Origin: Oleiphilus messinensis
Lineage (GTDB): Bacteria; Pseudomonadota; Gammaproteobacteria; Pseudomonadales; Oleiphilaceae
Length of the DNA: 64,000 bases
Assembly: GCF_002162375.1 (NCBI RefSeq)
Contig: NZ_CP021425.1
Span: 2,815,001-2,879,000 of the forward strand
Direction of reading: 5' to 3'
Shown here: positions 1 through 11,358 of the stretch, in pieces
How positions within the stretch are numbered: the stretch's first letter is position 1
How the letters are laid out: each line of letters starts with the position of its first letter
Made by a program: the position numbers and the translations under genes
The notes under the pieces: model-generated
Seen by the model: the letters and a program-made list of their open reading frames with translations, nothing else
Told to the model about the DNA's origin: nothing
The model's database searches: none

Positions 1-2742
<2,742 letters not shown>

Positions 2743-2851
2743 ATAACACCCAAGCGGTTTTGACCCAAAATCAAATGACTGTGAATCTTATTTACTCGCT
2801 TTGTTCAGCCATGAACAGTTAAAGACAGAACGCATACGATCAACTTGTTTT

Positions 2852-2968
2852 GTCTGACGATCATAGCGGACGTGAACCACCTGATCCCATACCGAACTCA
2901 GTAGTGAAACCGTCCAGCGCCGATGGTAGTGTGGGGTCTCCCCATGTGAGAGTAGGTCATTGTCAGGC
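2852..2968 (+). rRNA. rrf: 5S ribosomal RNA
   Basis: The gene lies about 110 bases behind the 23S gene. It contains the typical core CCTGATCCCATACCGAACTC and GATGGTAGTGTGGGG, ending in GAGAGTAGGTCA. The ends were set by the terminal helix: GTCTGACG at the start pairs with TGTCAGGC at the end (8 pairs with G-T wobbles), giving 117 nucleotides, a normal 5S length. Confidence 0.96.
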
Positions 2969-2976
2969 TCCTAATT

Positions 2977-3011
2977 AAAAACCCCAGTGGTAGACACCAC
3001 TGGGGTTTTTT
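2977..3011 (+). terminator. rRNA operon rho-independent terminator
   Basis: A perfect stem AAAACCCCAGTGGT / ACCACTGGGGTTTT with a 4-base loop (AGAC) is followed by a T run. It sits just behind 5S and should end the rRNA transcript, separating it from the accessory genes downstream. Confidence 0.93.
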
Positions 3012-3018
3012 CGTTTAA

Positions 3019-3079
3019 GTGTCTATATTGATGTCTGCATTCGTGTCTGTATAGGTGTCTGTATAGGGTGTCTGGGTTT
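3019..3079 (+). repeat. 12-bp degenerate tandem repeat in the leader of the methyltransferase gene
   Basis: Four 12-base units follow one another: GTGTCTATATTG, ATGTCTGCATTC, and two identical GTGTCTGTATAG units. One base further on a decayed fifth unit GTGTCTGGGTTT follows. They fill the whole gap between the rRNA terminator and the methyltransferase start, where a promoter and ribosome binding site would be expected. The repeat is open in the frame of that gene but offers no ATG, GTG or TTG start there. Confidence 0.8.
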
Positions 3080-3086
3080 TGGTGTT

Positions 3087-3728
3087 ATGATTCACTCTGA
3101 TTGCCCGCTTTGTCACGGCAAATCAATTTTCGAATATCACGTAGATAAAGTTCGTTCGTACGTCCAATGTTCACGCTGTTCTCTCATCTTCGTACCTCCT
3201 TGTTATCACCTCACTCCTGAACAAGAAAAAAATGTATACGATCTCCACGAAAACAGTTTTGAGGATCTGGGTTATCAACGCTTTTTGAGTCGAGTAGCTG
3301 AGCCAGTAAGTTCAAGATTTCCGATCCACACAAAAGGCTTGGATTTTGGCTGTGGGCCTACACCAGTGCTTGCGCAAATGTTACGAATGCAAGGTTATCA
3401 AATCAGTACATATGACCTGTTTTATGATAATAACCCTGCCGTGCTAGATGAAGCATACGGATTTATTACGGCTACAGAGGTGTTTGAACATTTGTCGAAC
3501 CCTAAATTAATACTCGAAAAACTGCTTAGCCAGTTAGATGACTCTGGAAGCCTGTTTATCATGACGAAACGTGTAGAGAACCAGCAAAAATTTTCCACTT
3601 GGCACTATATCAGGGATCCGACTCATATTACGTTTTTCAGCAATGAATCATTTCAATATATTGCGGAAGAATACGCGCTCAATTTGGAGCTCATCAAACC
3701 CGATGTAGCCGTACTGTCGAAAAGATAA
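3087..3728 (+). CDS. Zinc-ribbon class I SAM-dependent methyltransferase
   Basis: The 213-residue product has an N-terminal zinc-ribbon-like cysteine set (CPLC at residues 6-9 and CSRC near 28-31) and a class I SAM-binding fold starting with GLDFGCGP near residue 84. An acidic strand (ATEVFEH) and a HITFF segment near the end are typical of Methyltransf_23-like proteins. The acceptor substrate cannot be told. No clear Shine-Dalgarno sequence precedes the ATG, because the leader is the 12-bp repeat. The gene lies between the rRNA terminator and the condensin-like operon, 73 bases ahead of it and on the same strand, so co-transcription is possible. Family assignment is firm; specific function is unknown. 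Confidence 0.8.
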   Translation: MIHSDCPLCHGKSIFEYHVDKVRSYVQCSRCSLIFVPPCYHLTPEQEKNVYDLHENSFEDLGYQRFLSRVAEPVSSRFPIHTKGLDFGCGPTPVLAQMLRMQGYQISTYDLFYDNNPAVLDEAYGFITATEVFEHLSNPKLILEKLLSQLDDSGSLFIMTKRVENQQKFSTWHYIRDPTHITFFSNESFQYIAEEYALNLELIKPDVAVLSKR

Positions 3729-3801
3729 TTGCATTATTTCTCTTTCCTCCCATCAATGCAGTTGCGATAATATTCGGCTTTTCTGCTCAAAGAACCTCTA
3801 G

Positions 3802-5280
3802 ATGATCAGTAAAACTAAATCAGAACAGTACAGCGAAAGCCATCGATTTTTTAGCAATGACCGGAATGCGATGTTCAGACCATTAAATGGTAAATATCGC
3901 GAAGTTACGGTCACTTGTATGAAGCTTTTGTACCGAAGACTCTACAGCAGTATGGCTGATTATGGGCATGCATTAACCCGTGAACAACTGCTCGAGATAT
4001 TTTTGGAAGCACTCGCCAGAAATCCGGATTGGGAATTGGATGGTGATTCAGATACAGATTTACAAGGCCCAAAATCAAATCGTGAAACGGCACTACACCT
4101 GTTAAATCAACTCTCAGATTATGGTTGGTTGGAGATTCAAGTTGATGAAGTAAATCTCAGTTCAAGGTATCACTTCACACGAGCAGGTCGATTATTTACG
4201 CAGTGTTTTGTAGAACTAGAAGGAAAAAACGTTCGCACACGTCATCGAAACACACGAAATACACGCAATGCCTTGACCGCCTTTGCGAGTACCCATGAGG
4301 TTTATGACTTGTTGGATGCGTTTGAGTTTTCCGAGCGCATAATCAGTGACTTTACTGATGTGATTACCGAGCTTGAAGAGCGAAAACGATTGTTGGTACA
4401 CGATATGGAAGTTACTCAATTAATCCAGCGAGCCAGTGATGAGTTTTTCGAGTTTATGGAGCGTCGCTTTCAACCGGATGTGGCGGTTCGTCTTTCCGCA
4501 GATTCCGTTGAAAAACACCGTGATGAAATTGTTATACTCCTCGGACGAATAAGGCGGTTACCTAAAGCTAATAAAGTAGCAGCAGAGCGTAAATTGCGAG
4601 AGTTGTTGCCAGACCAGGTGGTCGAGAATCAATCCCTGTTATGGTTTATTCTGGAGCAAATAGAGCAACGCGTCATAAATGCCTGTGAAATCATGCTACC
4701 CGCATTGCGGGAGTCCTTGCGAAACTTCACTCGTCGAGCAGATATTATTATTCGACAAATGACCTTTCTTGCCAGTCAACGAAATCATGATGTCAGTTCA
4801 GTATGCAAGGCGCTCTGTCATCTCGATTCTCCAGAACAGTCAAGACGTCTGGAGGTGGCAGCAGAGATAATGTCGCCATTATCGATCACTCTGCAAGATC
4901 CGAAGCAAATGCAATTACGGGAGTACCGGGTTGTTGAGCCAGTTAATACATTGATGGAAGCAGACGTTGATGTCGACGAATACGATCGAAGGGAGTTGTT
5001 TATTCAGAATGCGCTTGACCAGGCATTTACTCTCCATGACGAGAATAGCCGCAAATATCTGGAGTCTCAACTGCGGGAAGGGCAGATGATAACCAACGAC
5101 AAGTTACCTATCACATCGGCCAGAGAGTTATTGGCTGCAGTTAATCTTGTGGGCCTAGCGGCTACTAATACCCGTTCCAGTGAGTATCAATTCGAGATTC
5201 ACCCAACAGGTAACTCAGTATCAACGGACTATCTGACGTGTACTGACCAATTCACCATCCGACTCTCAAAGAAAGACTAG
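3802..5280 (+). CDS. jetA: Wadjet JetA / MksF-like kleisin subunit
   Basis: This 492-residue protein begins a tight three-gene operon ending in an SMC-like ATPase. Length, order and appearance fit the JetA/MksF kleisin of Wadjet and MksBEF condensins: an N-terminal winged-helix-like part (about residues 20-120, with HLLNQLSDYGWLEI and FTRAGRLF), a long helical centre with TELEERKRLL near 190, and a C-terminal part expected to touch the ATPase heads. By family knowledge the kleisin bridges the SMC heads and binds the MksE/JetB dimer. It is followed after 12 bases by jetB. The assignment rests mainly on context plus general similarity; which Wadjet subtype it belongs to is not certain. Confidence 0.8.
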   Translation: MISKTKSEQYSESHRFFSNDRNAMFRPLNGKYREVTVTCMKLLYRRLYSSMADYGHALTREQLLEIFLEALARNPDWELDGDSDTDLQGPKSNRETALHLLNQLSDYGWLEIQVDEVNLSSRYHFTRAGRLFTQCFVELEGKNVRTRHRNTRNTRNALTAFASTHEVYDLLDAFEFSERIISDFTDVITELEERKRLLVHDMEVTQLIQRASDEFFEFMERRFQPDVAVRLSADSVEKHRDEIVILLGRIRRLPKANKVAAERKLRELLPDQVVENQSLLWFILEQIEQRVINACEIMLPALRESLRNFTRRADIIIRQMTFLASQRNHDVSSVCKALCHLDSPEQSRRLEVAAEIMSPLSITLQDPKQMQLREYRVVEPVNTLMEADVDVDEYDRRELFIQNALDQAFTLHDENSRKYLESQLREGQMITNDKLPITSARELLAAVNLVGLAATNTRSSEYQFEIHPTGNSVSTDYLTCTDQFTIRLSKKD

Positions 5281-5292
5281 ATTCAGTTATCC

Positions 5293-5937
5293 ATGACTAT
5301 CATACCTGCCATCGAAACAGCGCTTGAAAAAGAAGGGCTAACCACCAAAGATTTTACTGACGTTTTACTCAGATTGTTGGATTTCCAAATCATTTGCCGA
5401 GATGAGAGTCAGGTCGAACAACATTACTATGATCGTTTTATTCGTATTGAATCCCTCGTAGTTGAGTATCTATCTCTTTTGGGCATTCGACTATTCCACG
5501 AGCGTGAGTTTACATACGTACGTGCCTACCCGCCGGGTGCCGAGATTCCTGGTTGGCACGATGAAGGTGACCAACCCTTTAATACCGGTCTTAGATCCCG
5601 TTTAACACAACAGGAAACAGCGCTCATTCTTATTTTGAGAAGTCAATACGATAAAGCTTTGTGTGAAGGCAAGCTGGACGATCAGGGGTGTGCAATGTTG
5701 AGTCTGGAATCGCTTAACATTGCGATGAAAAATCTGTTGCAACGTTCGTTACCAGAATCATTGACTGAACGGAAACTACTGTTCCGTCGTATCAGACAAT
5801 TGCGCTTGATTCAGCTAGCTACTGAGGATGTACTGGATGGTGGTGATACGTGGTTTCGCATTCGACCACAGATTATGAGTTTCGTCAGTGATGAGGCGTT
5901 AAACATTTTGCGTGGTTCGGAAAACGGGGAAAGCTAG
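5293..5937 (+). CDS. jetB: Wadjet JetB / MksE-like (DUF4194) subunit
   Basis: The 214-residue product fits the MksE/JetB family in size and in the motif [14 protein letters not shown] near residues 75-88, which resembles the RLYPPGA block usual in DUF4194 proteins. The rest is predicted winged-helix ([27 protein letters not shown]). In characterised complexes a dimer of this subunit binds the kleisin and helps hold DNA. It sits 12 bases behind jetA and 2 bases ahead of jetC, so the three are almost surely translated from one message. No truncation is seen. Confidence 0.83.
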   Translation: MTIIPAIETALEKEGLTTKDFTDVLLRLLDFQIICRDESQVEQHYYDRFIRIESLVVEYLSLLGIRLFHEREFTYVRAYPPGAEIPGWHDEGDQPFNTGLRSRLTQQETALILILRSQYDKALCEGKLDDQGCAMLSLESLNIAMKNLLQRSLPESLTERKLLFRRIRQLRLIQLATEDVLDGGDTWFRIRPQIMSFVSDEALNILRGSENGES

Positions 5938-5939
5938 TC

Positions 5940-8900
5940 ATGTTTTTGAAAAAATGCATCTATGTGAATTGGGGAAATGTCCCGAATTCCGAGCTTGAGT
6001 TCGGACCGATTAACCTTTTTTCTGGCGGTAATGGCTCAGGAAAAACGACTGCAGCAGATGCGCTCCAGACTGTGATGACGGCAGCTCACGACACATTGTT
6101 TACATATAATCCCGGACAGGATGAAGCGACTCAAAGAGGTCGTGGTGGAAAGCAGGTTCGAACACTGGCCTCCTATATTTTGGGATGTGACGATGGATCT
6201 TATGCGCGCTTAGGGGTCACAGATGGCTATATCGCAGCATGTTTTCACCCTACCGAGGGTGAAGTAAATGAGCCGTTTACAGCGGTAATCTGTTGTCGTG
6301 CACGTATCGAACAATCGGGTAAAAACCGGATAGCGCGGCAGACGGAATTGTTTTTTTTGATTATTCCGGGTCACGAGCTATACCTTGAACGTGATTTTGT
6401 CAGAACGGATGATCTTGGCGCGAGGCACATAATATCACTCGATTCAATTGCTACGCGATTGAAAAAAGACTTCCCGGTTGAAAAATACGAAACAAAAAAA
6501 GCATATTTGAAGCGTTTGTACGGTGCGCTGCGCTCTAAGAGTGCTGATGTAAGTGAACGTGAAGCACTCAATGCTGCTCGCGCGTTTTCAAGGTTTATGG
6601 CTTACAAACCGGTCAAAAGTATTAATGATTTTGTCGCGAACGAAATCCTTGAAAAAAAAGACCTTGGCGATGCGATTCGTACAGTATCTGACCTTCTAAA
6701 GTCAATTCATGGTATGGAAAGTGATGCCAATCGATTAAAAGAGTCGGCAAACCTTTTAAATTCTGCCAAGCATTCCGGTGAGGCCTATATCGCAAGCTGG
6801 ATTAATTACCATTGCTGGGGGTGCACTGAAGCTCAATTCAAGTTCGAACGTCAGAGCGCGGCATTGCATGCATTGACAGCAAAAGAAAATCAGCTCATTT
6901 CCGAAAAGCAGGCTAACTCCCATGAGCGAGAGAAAATATCAACCCGGATAGAGCGCACAGATGAGCAGCTTCTGGAGTTAACTGCGAAACGGCTTGGTTT
7001 CCAACCATTGCAGCAGAAGGACGAGCTTGAGAAACACATCGCTCAATTGAGTTATGAGCTGCATAAATCCGCGCCGCTGTTATTGCAACAAAGTAAACGA
7101 CTGGATCAGATTCTGCGGACATCAGCGTCACTGGTCGATGAATTACGCGCTACTGATTTCACACTCGATCTTGATGCAGCCTATCAAAATTTACTGACCA
7201 CCTGTGCCAGACAACTCCTTAAATCTACGGGGAATCTCAGTCTGGACTTAACTAGCCTGTTCAGCCGGGATTGGATTGATATTAGTCCCTTGGAGTCCCA
7301 TCTCGATGCGGCAGGACGAATTCAGCGGTACGCGAACGAATGGTTTGGCCTGATCCATGGAGATTCGGGCACAGGAGTTAATCTGCGAGCGCATTCACTC
7401 AAGCTGCTCCAGAAGCGTGAGCAACATAAAGAAAAAACGGAAGCAGCACGATTACAAAAACAGGCAGAGATAGATTATCTTTCTGCGCGACAATCGATCT
7501 ATCCTCAACATATTCGAAATGCAGTTGAAACGATCGAAAAGCATTGTCCGGGGTCAGACCCGCGGGTGTTGTGTGATTATGTCGAAGTAACGAAACCCGA
7601 GTGGCAAAATGCCATAGAAGGGTACATCGGTGGTGCCAGATACTCCATTATCGTACAAGCTGACTGTGAAGCAGAGGCGATGAAAGTTGTGCGGAATGCC
7701 AAATTAGGCGGTTCTGTTAGAGTTATTCAAAGCGAACAAGCTAAAGCTGATGCTTCCCGCTTTAAAGTCGGTAAAGATTCAATTCTACAGGTTCTTAAAT
7801 TTCATCACGCTACAGCTAAAGATTACATCACTGCGAGCTATGGCAATGTACAACGGGTTAATGATGAAGAGCAGCTGAGACGTACACGGAGAGGGGTTAC
7901 GTCCACCGGGCTTGGCTCCGGCGCTTACAGCATGTGGCGTTGTGCGATTTCTGATGCTGATCTGGTGTTTGGTCAGGGGGCCCGTGAGCGAGCTTTAGCG
8001 GCGAAACAAGTGGAACTTGAAAATCTGTTAGCAGAGAACCAGAAGGCCGCTGAGTTATGGCAAAGGACAGATCGTTTTTTCAAAATGATTGAGCGCATTA
8101 GTGAAGTCGATTATGCCGAACAGTTGCGTTATATGGTTGAAAGTCATCGCAAGTTACAAGATGCCGAGACACAACTCTCCCGGTTGGATGTAAATGACTA
8201 TGCTGAAATTGAGAATGAGCTTGCGAGATTTAAAACGGCTAAAGAAGAATTGTCGGAAAATTTGAAGTCGCTTTATGAAGCCCATGGCAGTTTGAATACC
8301 GAATTGCACAAGCTCATTAAAGAAAAAGAGTTGTTACAGTCTTTAATGCCAGAGTTGGAAGCCGGTGTACACAATAATGAAGCAAATTTAGAACGTATCC
8401 GGAAAGCCTGGCCGGATGTTGATGTTGAAGGCCGTCTTGCAGATGCCAGAAATCTGGGTAAAACCATTTCACCTGAGCGTTTGTCTGCAGAATTACAAAC
8501 GGCACGAGCTGAAATGGATTCCAGAGTACATCAATTTGAAAGCGGTTTGATCACACATAACCAGCAAAGTCTTTCCGTGTATCAGATTCCTTATGTCTCG
8601 GATTACACGGAGCGCCATACGGAACGATTCTTCATTCGCACATGTGATACGTTTCGAGAGATAGATCGAGTCCACAATCAACTGTTAAATAATATCTTGG
8701 TTGAGAAGCTGGATAACCTTAAAAAACTCAAAACCACCTTTAATAACACATTCGTTGCGCACTTGTGTCATGCAATCTACCAGGCTGTGCAAGATGGTAA
8801 GCGGGTTTTAGACGAGCTAAATCGTGAGTTGGAACACCACCAATTTGGTGCGGACCGAGAACACTTTTCATTCGGTGTTCGTTGGGTACCGGAGTTTAAA

Positions 8901-9569
8901 GAATACTGGGATTTTTTCACCGAAGTACGGAACATGCCGAACTTAGGTGATGGAACCACTTTGTTCGAAGCGGATCTGTCGGTCAAAGGGCAAAAAGTCA
9001 GAGACAAGTTGATGTTGATGCTGTTATCGGAAGATGAGCATCACGCACTCAGAGAGTTGGAGCGCATTTCCGACTATCGCAATTATCGTAATTACGAGAT
9101 CTATAAGCAGCCAGAAGGGAAGCAACCCATTGCACTTTCTCAATATGGTACAGGGAGTGGGGGGCAGCTGGAAACGCCTGCGTATATTATTCGCGCTGCT
9201 GCGATCACATCCGCTTTCCGCTTTGCGACCGGTGAAAGTCACCTACGGATGGTGTTGGTGGATGAAGCATTTTCGAAAATGGATGAGGTGCGATCGAGGG
9301 AAGTCATTGGTTATCTGACGAAGACACTGGGTCTTCAGTTGATTTTTATTATGCCTACGAGTAAGTCCGGTCCTTTCCTGGATTTGATCAGTAACCAGTT
9401 TGTTTTTTCGAAGTGCCCATCAAAACATCCTGTGGGTGAATTAAACACCCGGGTTTTGCTGGATCGTCAACAATGTAACCAGGACAAGATTAAAGCGTTG
9501 TGGGCTGAGCACCGACGACAGATACGTCATCAATTCGCGTTGGATTTTATGGAAGAGTTCAAGTCTTGA
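5940..9569 (+). CDS. jetC: Wadjet JetC / MksB-like SMC ATPase
   Basis: This 1209-residue SMC/Rad50-type ATPase has a Walker A GGNGSGKTT at residues 29-37, long heptad-rich arms (about 270-500 and 660-1000), a central hinge-like region near 525-640 (EKHCPGSDPRVLCDYVEVTK, YIGGARYSIIVQ), a C-loop GTGSGGQLETP near 1070-1080 and a Walker B/D-loop VLVDEAFSKMDE near 1104-1115. All ATPase motifs look intact, so the motor should be active. By family knowledge it extrudes DNA loops together with JetA and JetB. In Wadjet a fourth protein, JetD, then cuts the plasmid; no jetD follows here, since a desaturase on the opposite strand comes next. A role closer to chromosome-organising MksB is therefore possible. 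Confidence 0.9.
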   Translation: MFLKKCIYVNWGNVPNSELEFGPINLFSGGNGSGKTTAADALQTVMTAAHDTLFTYNPGQDEATQRGRGGKQVRTLASYILGCDDGSYARLGVTDGYIAACFHPTEGEVNEPFTAVICCRARIEQSGKNRIARQTELFFLIIPGHELYLERDFVRTDDLGARHIISLDSIATRLKKDFPVEKYETKKAYLKRLYGALRSKSADVSEREALNAARAFSRFMAYKPVKSINDFVANEILEKKDLGDAIRTVSDLLKSIHGMESDANRLKESANLLNSAKHSGEAYIASWINYHCWGCTEAQFKFERQSAALHALTAKENQLISEKQANSHEREKISTRIERTDEQLLELTAKRLGFQPLQQKDELEKHIAQLSYELHKSAPLLLQQSKRLDQILRTSASLVDELRATDFTLDLDAAYQNLLTTCARQLLKSTGNLSLDLTSLFSRDWIDISPLESHLDAAGRIQRYANEWFGLIHGDSGTGVNLRAHSLKLLQKREQHKEKTEAARLQKQAEIDYLSARQSIYPQHIRNAVETIEKHCPGSDPRVLCDYVEVTKPEWQNAIEGYIGGARYSIIVQADCEAEAMKVVRNAKLGGSVRVIQSEQAKADASRFKVGKDSILQVLKFHHATAKDYITASYGNVQRVNDEEQLRRTRRGVTSTGLGSGAYSMWRCAISDADLVFGQGARERALAAKQVELENLLAENQKAAELWQRTDRFFKMIERISEVDYAEQLRYMVESHRKLQDAETQLSRLDVNDYAEIENELARFKTAKEELSENLKSLYEAHGSLNTELHKLIKEKELLQSLMPELEAGVHNNEANLERIRKAWPDVDVEGRLADARNLGKTISPERLSAELQTARAEMDSRVHQFESGLITHNQQSLSVYQIPYVSDYTERHTERFFIRTCDTFREIDRVHNQLLNNILVEKLDNLKKLKTTFNNTFVAHLCHAIYQAVQDGKRVLDELNRELEHHQFGADREHFSFGVRWVPEFKEYWDFFTEVRNMPNLGDGTTLFEADLSVKGQKVRDKLMLMLLSEDEHHALRELERISDYRNYRNYEIYKQPEGKQPIALSQYGTGSGGQLETPAYIIRAAAITSAFRFATGESHLRMVLVDEAFSKMDEVRSREVIGYLTKTLGLQLIFIMPTSKSGPFLDLISNQFVFSKCPSKHPVGELNTRVLLDRQQCNQDKIKALWAEHRRQIRHQFALDFMEEFKS

Positions 9570-9612
9570 TGAAAACGTCTTAGCCTGACAAGGTAGAAAT
9601 TAGCGTGTACTA

Positions 9613-9653
9613 CCCCCAAAAAAGAACTGTTAGTAAACATTCTATTTTGGGGG
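9613..9653. terminator. Inverted repeat between convergent jetC and desaturase genes
   Basis: CCCCCAAAA and TTTTGGGGG are perfect inverted copies about 23 bases apart, in the 104-base gap between two converging genes. A short A run and T run lie inside the arms. It may act as a bidirectional terminator, but the long loop and the lack of a T run beyond the stem make this uncertain. It could equally be an end of the accessory block. Confidence 0.4.
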
Positions 9654-9673
9654 GCGGATCCCGTTAGGCTAAA

Positions 9674-10897
9674 TCAGGCTGTTGCAAGCATACGATTGAA
9701 TTGTTTCAAGCGGTCTTGTTGTAACCGCAATGCATATTCTAATTCTTTGAACCGGCTCTTGACTGTTGATGTGTCAAATTTTGCCATTAGTGACTCCCGT
9801 TTCTGAGTCAGGTTCTCTCGTTGCTTCTTCATCCATTCGCCGCGTAGTTGCGTCCACTCATCCATGGTCGCCAGGAACTGTCGATATTCGTTCTCCATAA
9901 CGGTTTTCCAGCTATTGTCTGCAGTATTGGATACTTTTTGCAGCGAGGTTTCCGCTCGTTGAAACTGCATTTTGACCATAGCTTCACGAATTTTAAAGGC
10001 GGGAGTACGGCGCAAGTTCTTGGCTAAACCAATTCTCGACCAGAAATTAATCAGCCACTTGGTAGGATCGATTTGCCACCAGCGTACACCATTGCGGTAG
10101 TCAGTCTGGAAGAAATGATGAAAATTGTGGTACCCCTCGCCATAGGTGAAAAGCGCCAATACTGGATTGTCTTTTGCTGTGTTGGTATCGGTGTAGGGCT
10201 GTTTCCCCCACATGTGACATAAGCTGTTGATGAAAAAAGTAAAGTGATGATTCAAAAACAACCGGAAAAACCCGGCCAGTAAGAGCGTACCCCAGACATC
10301 ACCGTTGAGGAAGCCCAATATCATCGGCAACAAAATGGTGGAGGCGAATACGAATTTAAGGTAATGATTATGTTGTAGCATTACCACTTTGTCACGCTGC
10401 AAGTCTTTGGCGTTCGAGAAATCTTCCTGGCTGCTTTCATAGTGGCGAACCATCCAGCCCAGGTGTGCGAACCAGAATCCCCGGTTGATTGAGTAAGGGT
10501 CTTTCTCTTTACTATCAACGTATCGGTGATGGGTTCGATGACCCGATGCCCAGACCAGGATGCTGTTTTGCACCGACGCTGCACCCCAGAAAGCCAGCCA
10601 GTATTTTACGATTGGGTGAGCCTCATAAGCATTGTGAGCCCACAGTCTGTGGTAGCCTGCAGTTATACCAGTGCCTGAGAAGAATAAAAAAGCCGCGAAT
10701 GTGAGCCATTCGAAGAGGTCAAAGCCATACATAAAGCCATATGCAGGCACAACGATCAGGGCGATACTGCCCGTTACCAGAAAAAGTATGGTGGCGACCC
10801 AATTAACTGGCGCCTCTTCTTTTTCAGAATCCATCCAGGAGCTTGAATGTTGTCTGCTGGAAAGCTGACTACGAGTAAAGTTCTTTGGTTCGGCCAT
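9674..10897 (-). CDS. Membrane fatty acyl desaturase (delta-9 type)
   Basis: The 407-residue protein carries the three histidine boxes of membrane di-iron desaturases: HRLWAH near residue 83, HRTHH near 118 and HNFHH near 257. Several membrane segments lie between them (for example LFLVTGSIALIVVPAYGF). The enzyme introduces a cis double bond into acyl chains using oxygen, in the inner membrane. The last 100 residues or so form a charged helical extension beyond the catalytic core, with an unknown role. FabR/DesT-like operator candidates upstream and a fabR gene at 41.3 kb suggest control by the saturated/unsaturated lipid balance. The ATG has only a weak ribosome binding site. Confidence 0.92.
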   Translation of the reverse strand: MAEPKNFTRSQLSSRQHSSSWMDSEKEEAPVNWVATILFLVTGSIALIVVPAYGFMYGFDLFEWLTFAAFLFFSGTGITAGYHRLWAHNAYEAHPIVKYWLAFWGAASVQNSILVWASGHRTHHRYVDSKEKDPYSINRGFWFAHLGWMVRHYESSQEDFSNAKDLQRDKVVMLQHNHYLKFVFASTILLPMILGFLNGDVWGTLLLAGFFRLFLNHHFTFFINSLCHMWGKQPYTDTNTAKDNPVLALFTYGEGYHNFHHFFQTDYRNGVRWWQIDPTKWLINFWSRIGLAKNLRRTPAFKIREAMVKMQFQRAETSLQKVSNTADNSWKTVMENEYRQFLATMDEWTQLRGEWMKKQRENLTQKRESLMAKFDTSTVKSRFKELEYALRLQQDRLKQFNRMLATA

Positions 10898-10948
10898 GGG
10901 TGTGATCTTGTTTAAGTGGAACAGGAAAGTGCACGCTCAGCGCAAACC

Positions 10949-10970
10949 CCGTACACGCGTACATGTTCGG
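10949..10970. promoter_or_regulatory. Imperfect palindrome in desaturase leader
   Basis: CCGTACA at the left pairs with TGTTCGG at the right with a single mismatch, 8 bases apart. The GTACA/TGTTC halves recall FabR half-sites, but the spacing is wider than the 2 bases usual for FabR. It lies 52 bases upstream of the desaturase start, in the presumed leader. The assignment is speculative. Confidence 0.3.
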
Positions 10971-11044
10971 CGCACACCGTTTATTATTGAGTAGCCTAGC
11001 ATTACATAATGACACTTGAGTGACTCGAGTAGGCGACCCCCTGC

Positions 11045-11053
11045 AGTATAACA
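11045..11053 (-). promoter_or_regulatory. Putative extended -10 promoter of the desaturase gene
   Basis: Read on the minus strand the sequence is TGTTATACT, an extended -10 (TGn plus TATACT). No good -35 box is present at the right distance, as is common with extended -10 promoters. Transcription from here would give a leader of about 140 bases. Confidence 0.4.
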
Positions 11054-11131
11054 CGTCATAGGGTGATATTATCTACAGGCTTTTACTTAATTTTTGTGTC
11101 CACATGCAACTGAATTGATACTGATCATTTG

Positions 11132-11149
11132 AGCGAACAGTTGTTCTCC
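11132..11149. promoter_or_regulatory. FabR/DesT-like operator candidate
   Basis: AGCGAACA, two bases (GT), then TGTTCTCC form an inverted repeat of GAACA/TGTTC half-sites. This is the architecture of the operators bound by the TetR-type lipid regulators FabR and DesT, as I recall them. It lies about 80 bases upstream of the putative desaturase -10 and about 210 bases upstream of the divergent lipoprotein gene. The window encodes a close FabR homologue. Confidence 0.45.
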
Positions 11150-11358
11150 CCTGAGTCTGTGCACAGAAATTAACGGTTAATTAAAAACATAATGATTTCA
11201 AGCAACCGGCGTGTTAAATAATTAAATTTGAGAGACGTACCCGGAAAGGAGTAGACTTCTCATATAAACTTCTGGGTCTGCCTTACCTGCTTAACGCCGC
11301 AATATGATTGGCTTTGCGACCTAGAATAGTGATCCGACAAGTGAAAGCTTTTAATACT

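Larger units (their letters stand above)
10898..11358. other. Divergent intergenic region, desaturase / lipoprotein
   Basis: This AT-rich 461-base stretch separates two divergent genes. It holds an extended -10 for the desaturase, a FabR/DesT-like inverted repeat and a second imperfect palindrome, listed separately. I see no convincing reading frame or RNA gene in it. Confidence 0.6.

Noticed and set aside
9570-9673. Remnant of a jetD nuclease gene behind jetC
   Set aside because: The gap is only 104 bases and shows no coding character; all three frames are short and interrupted.
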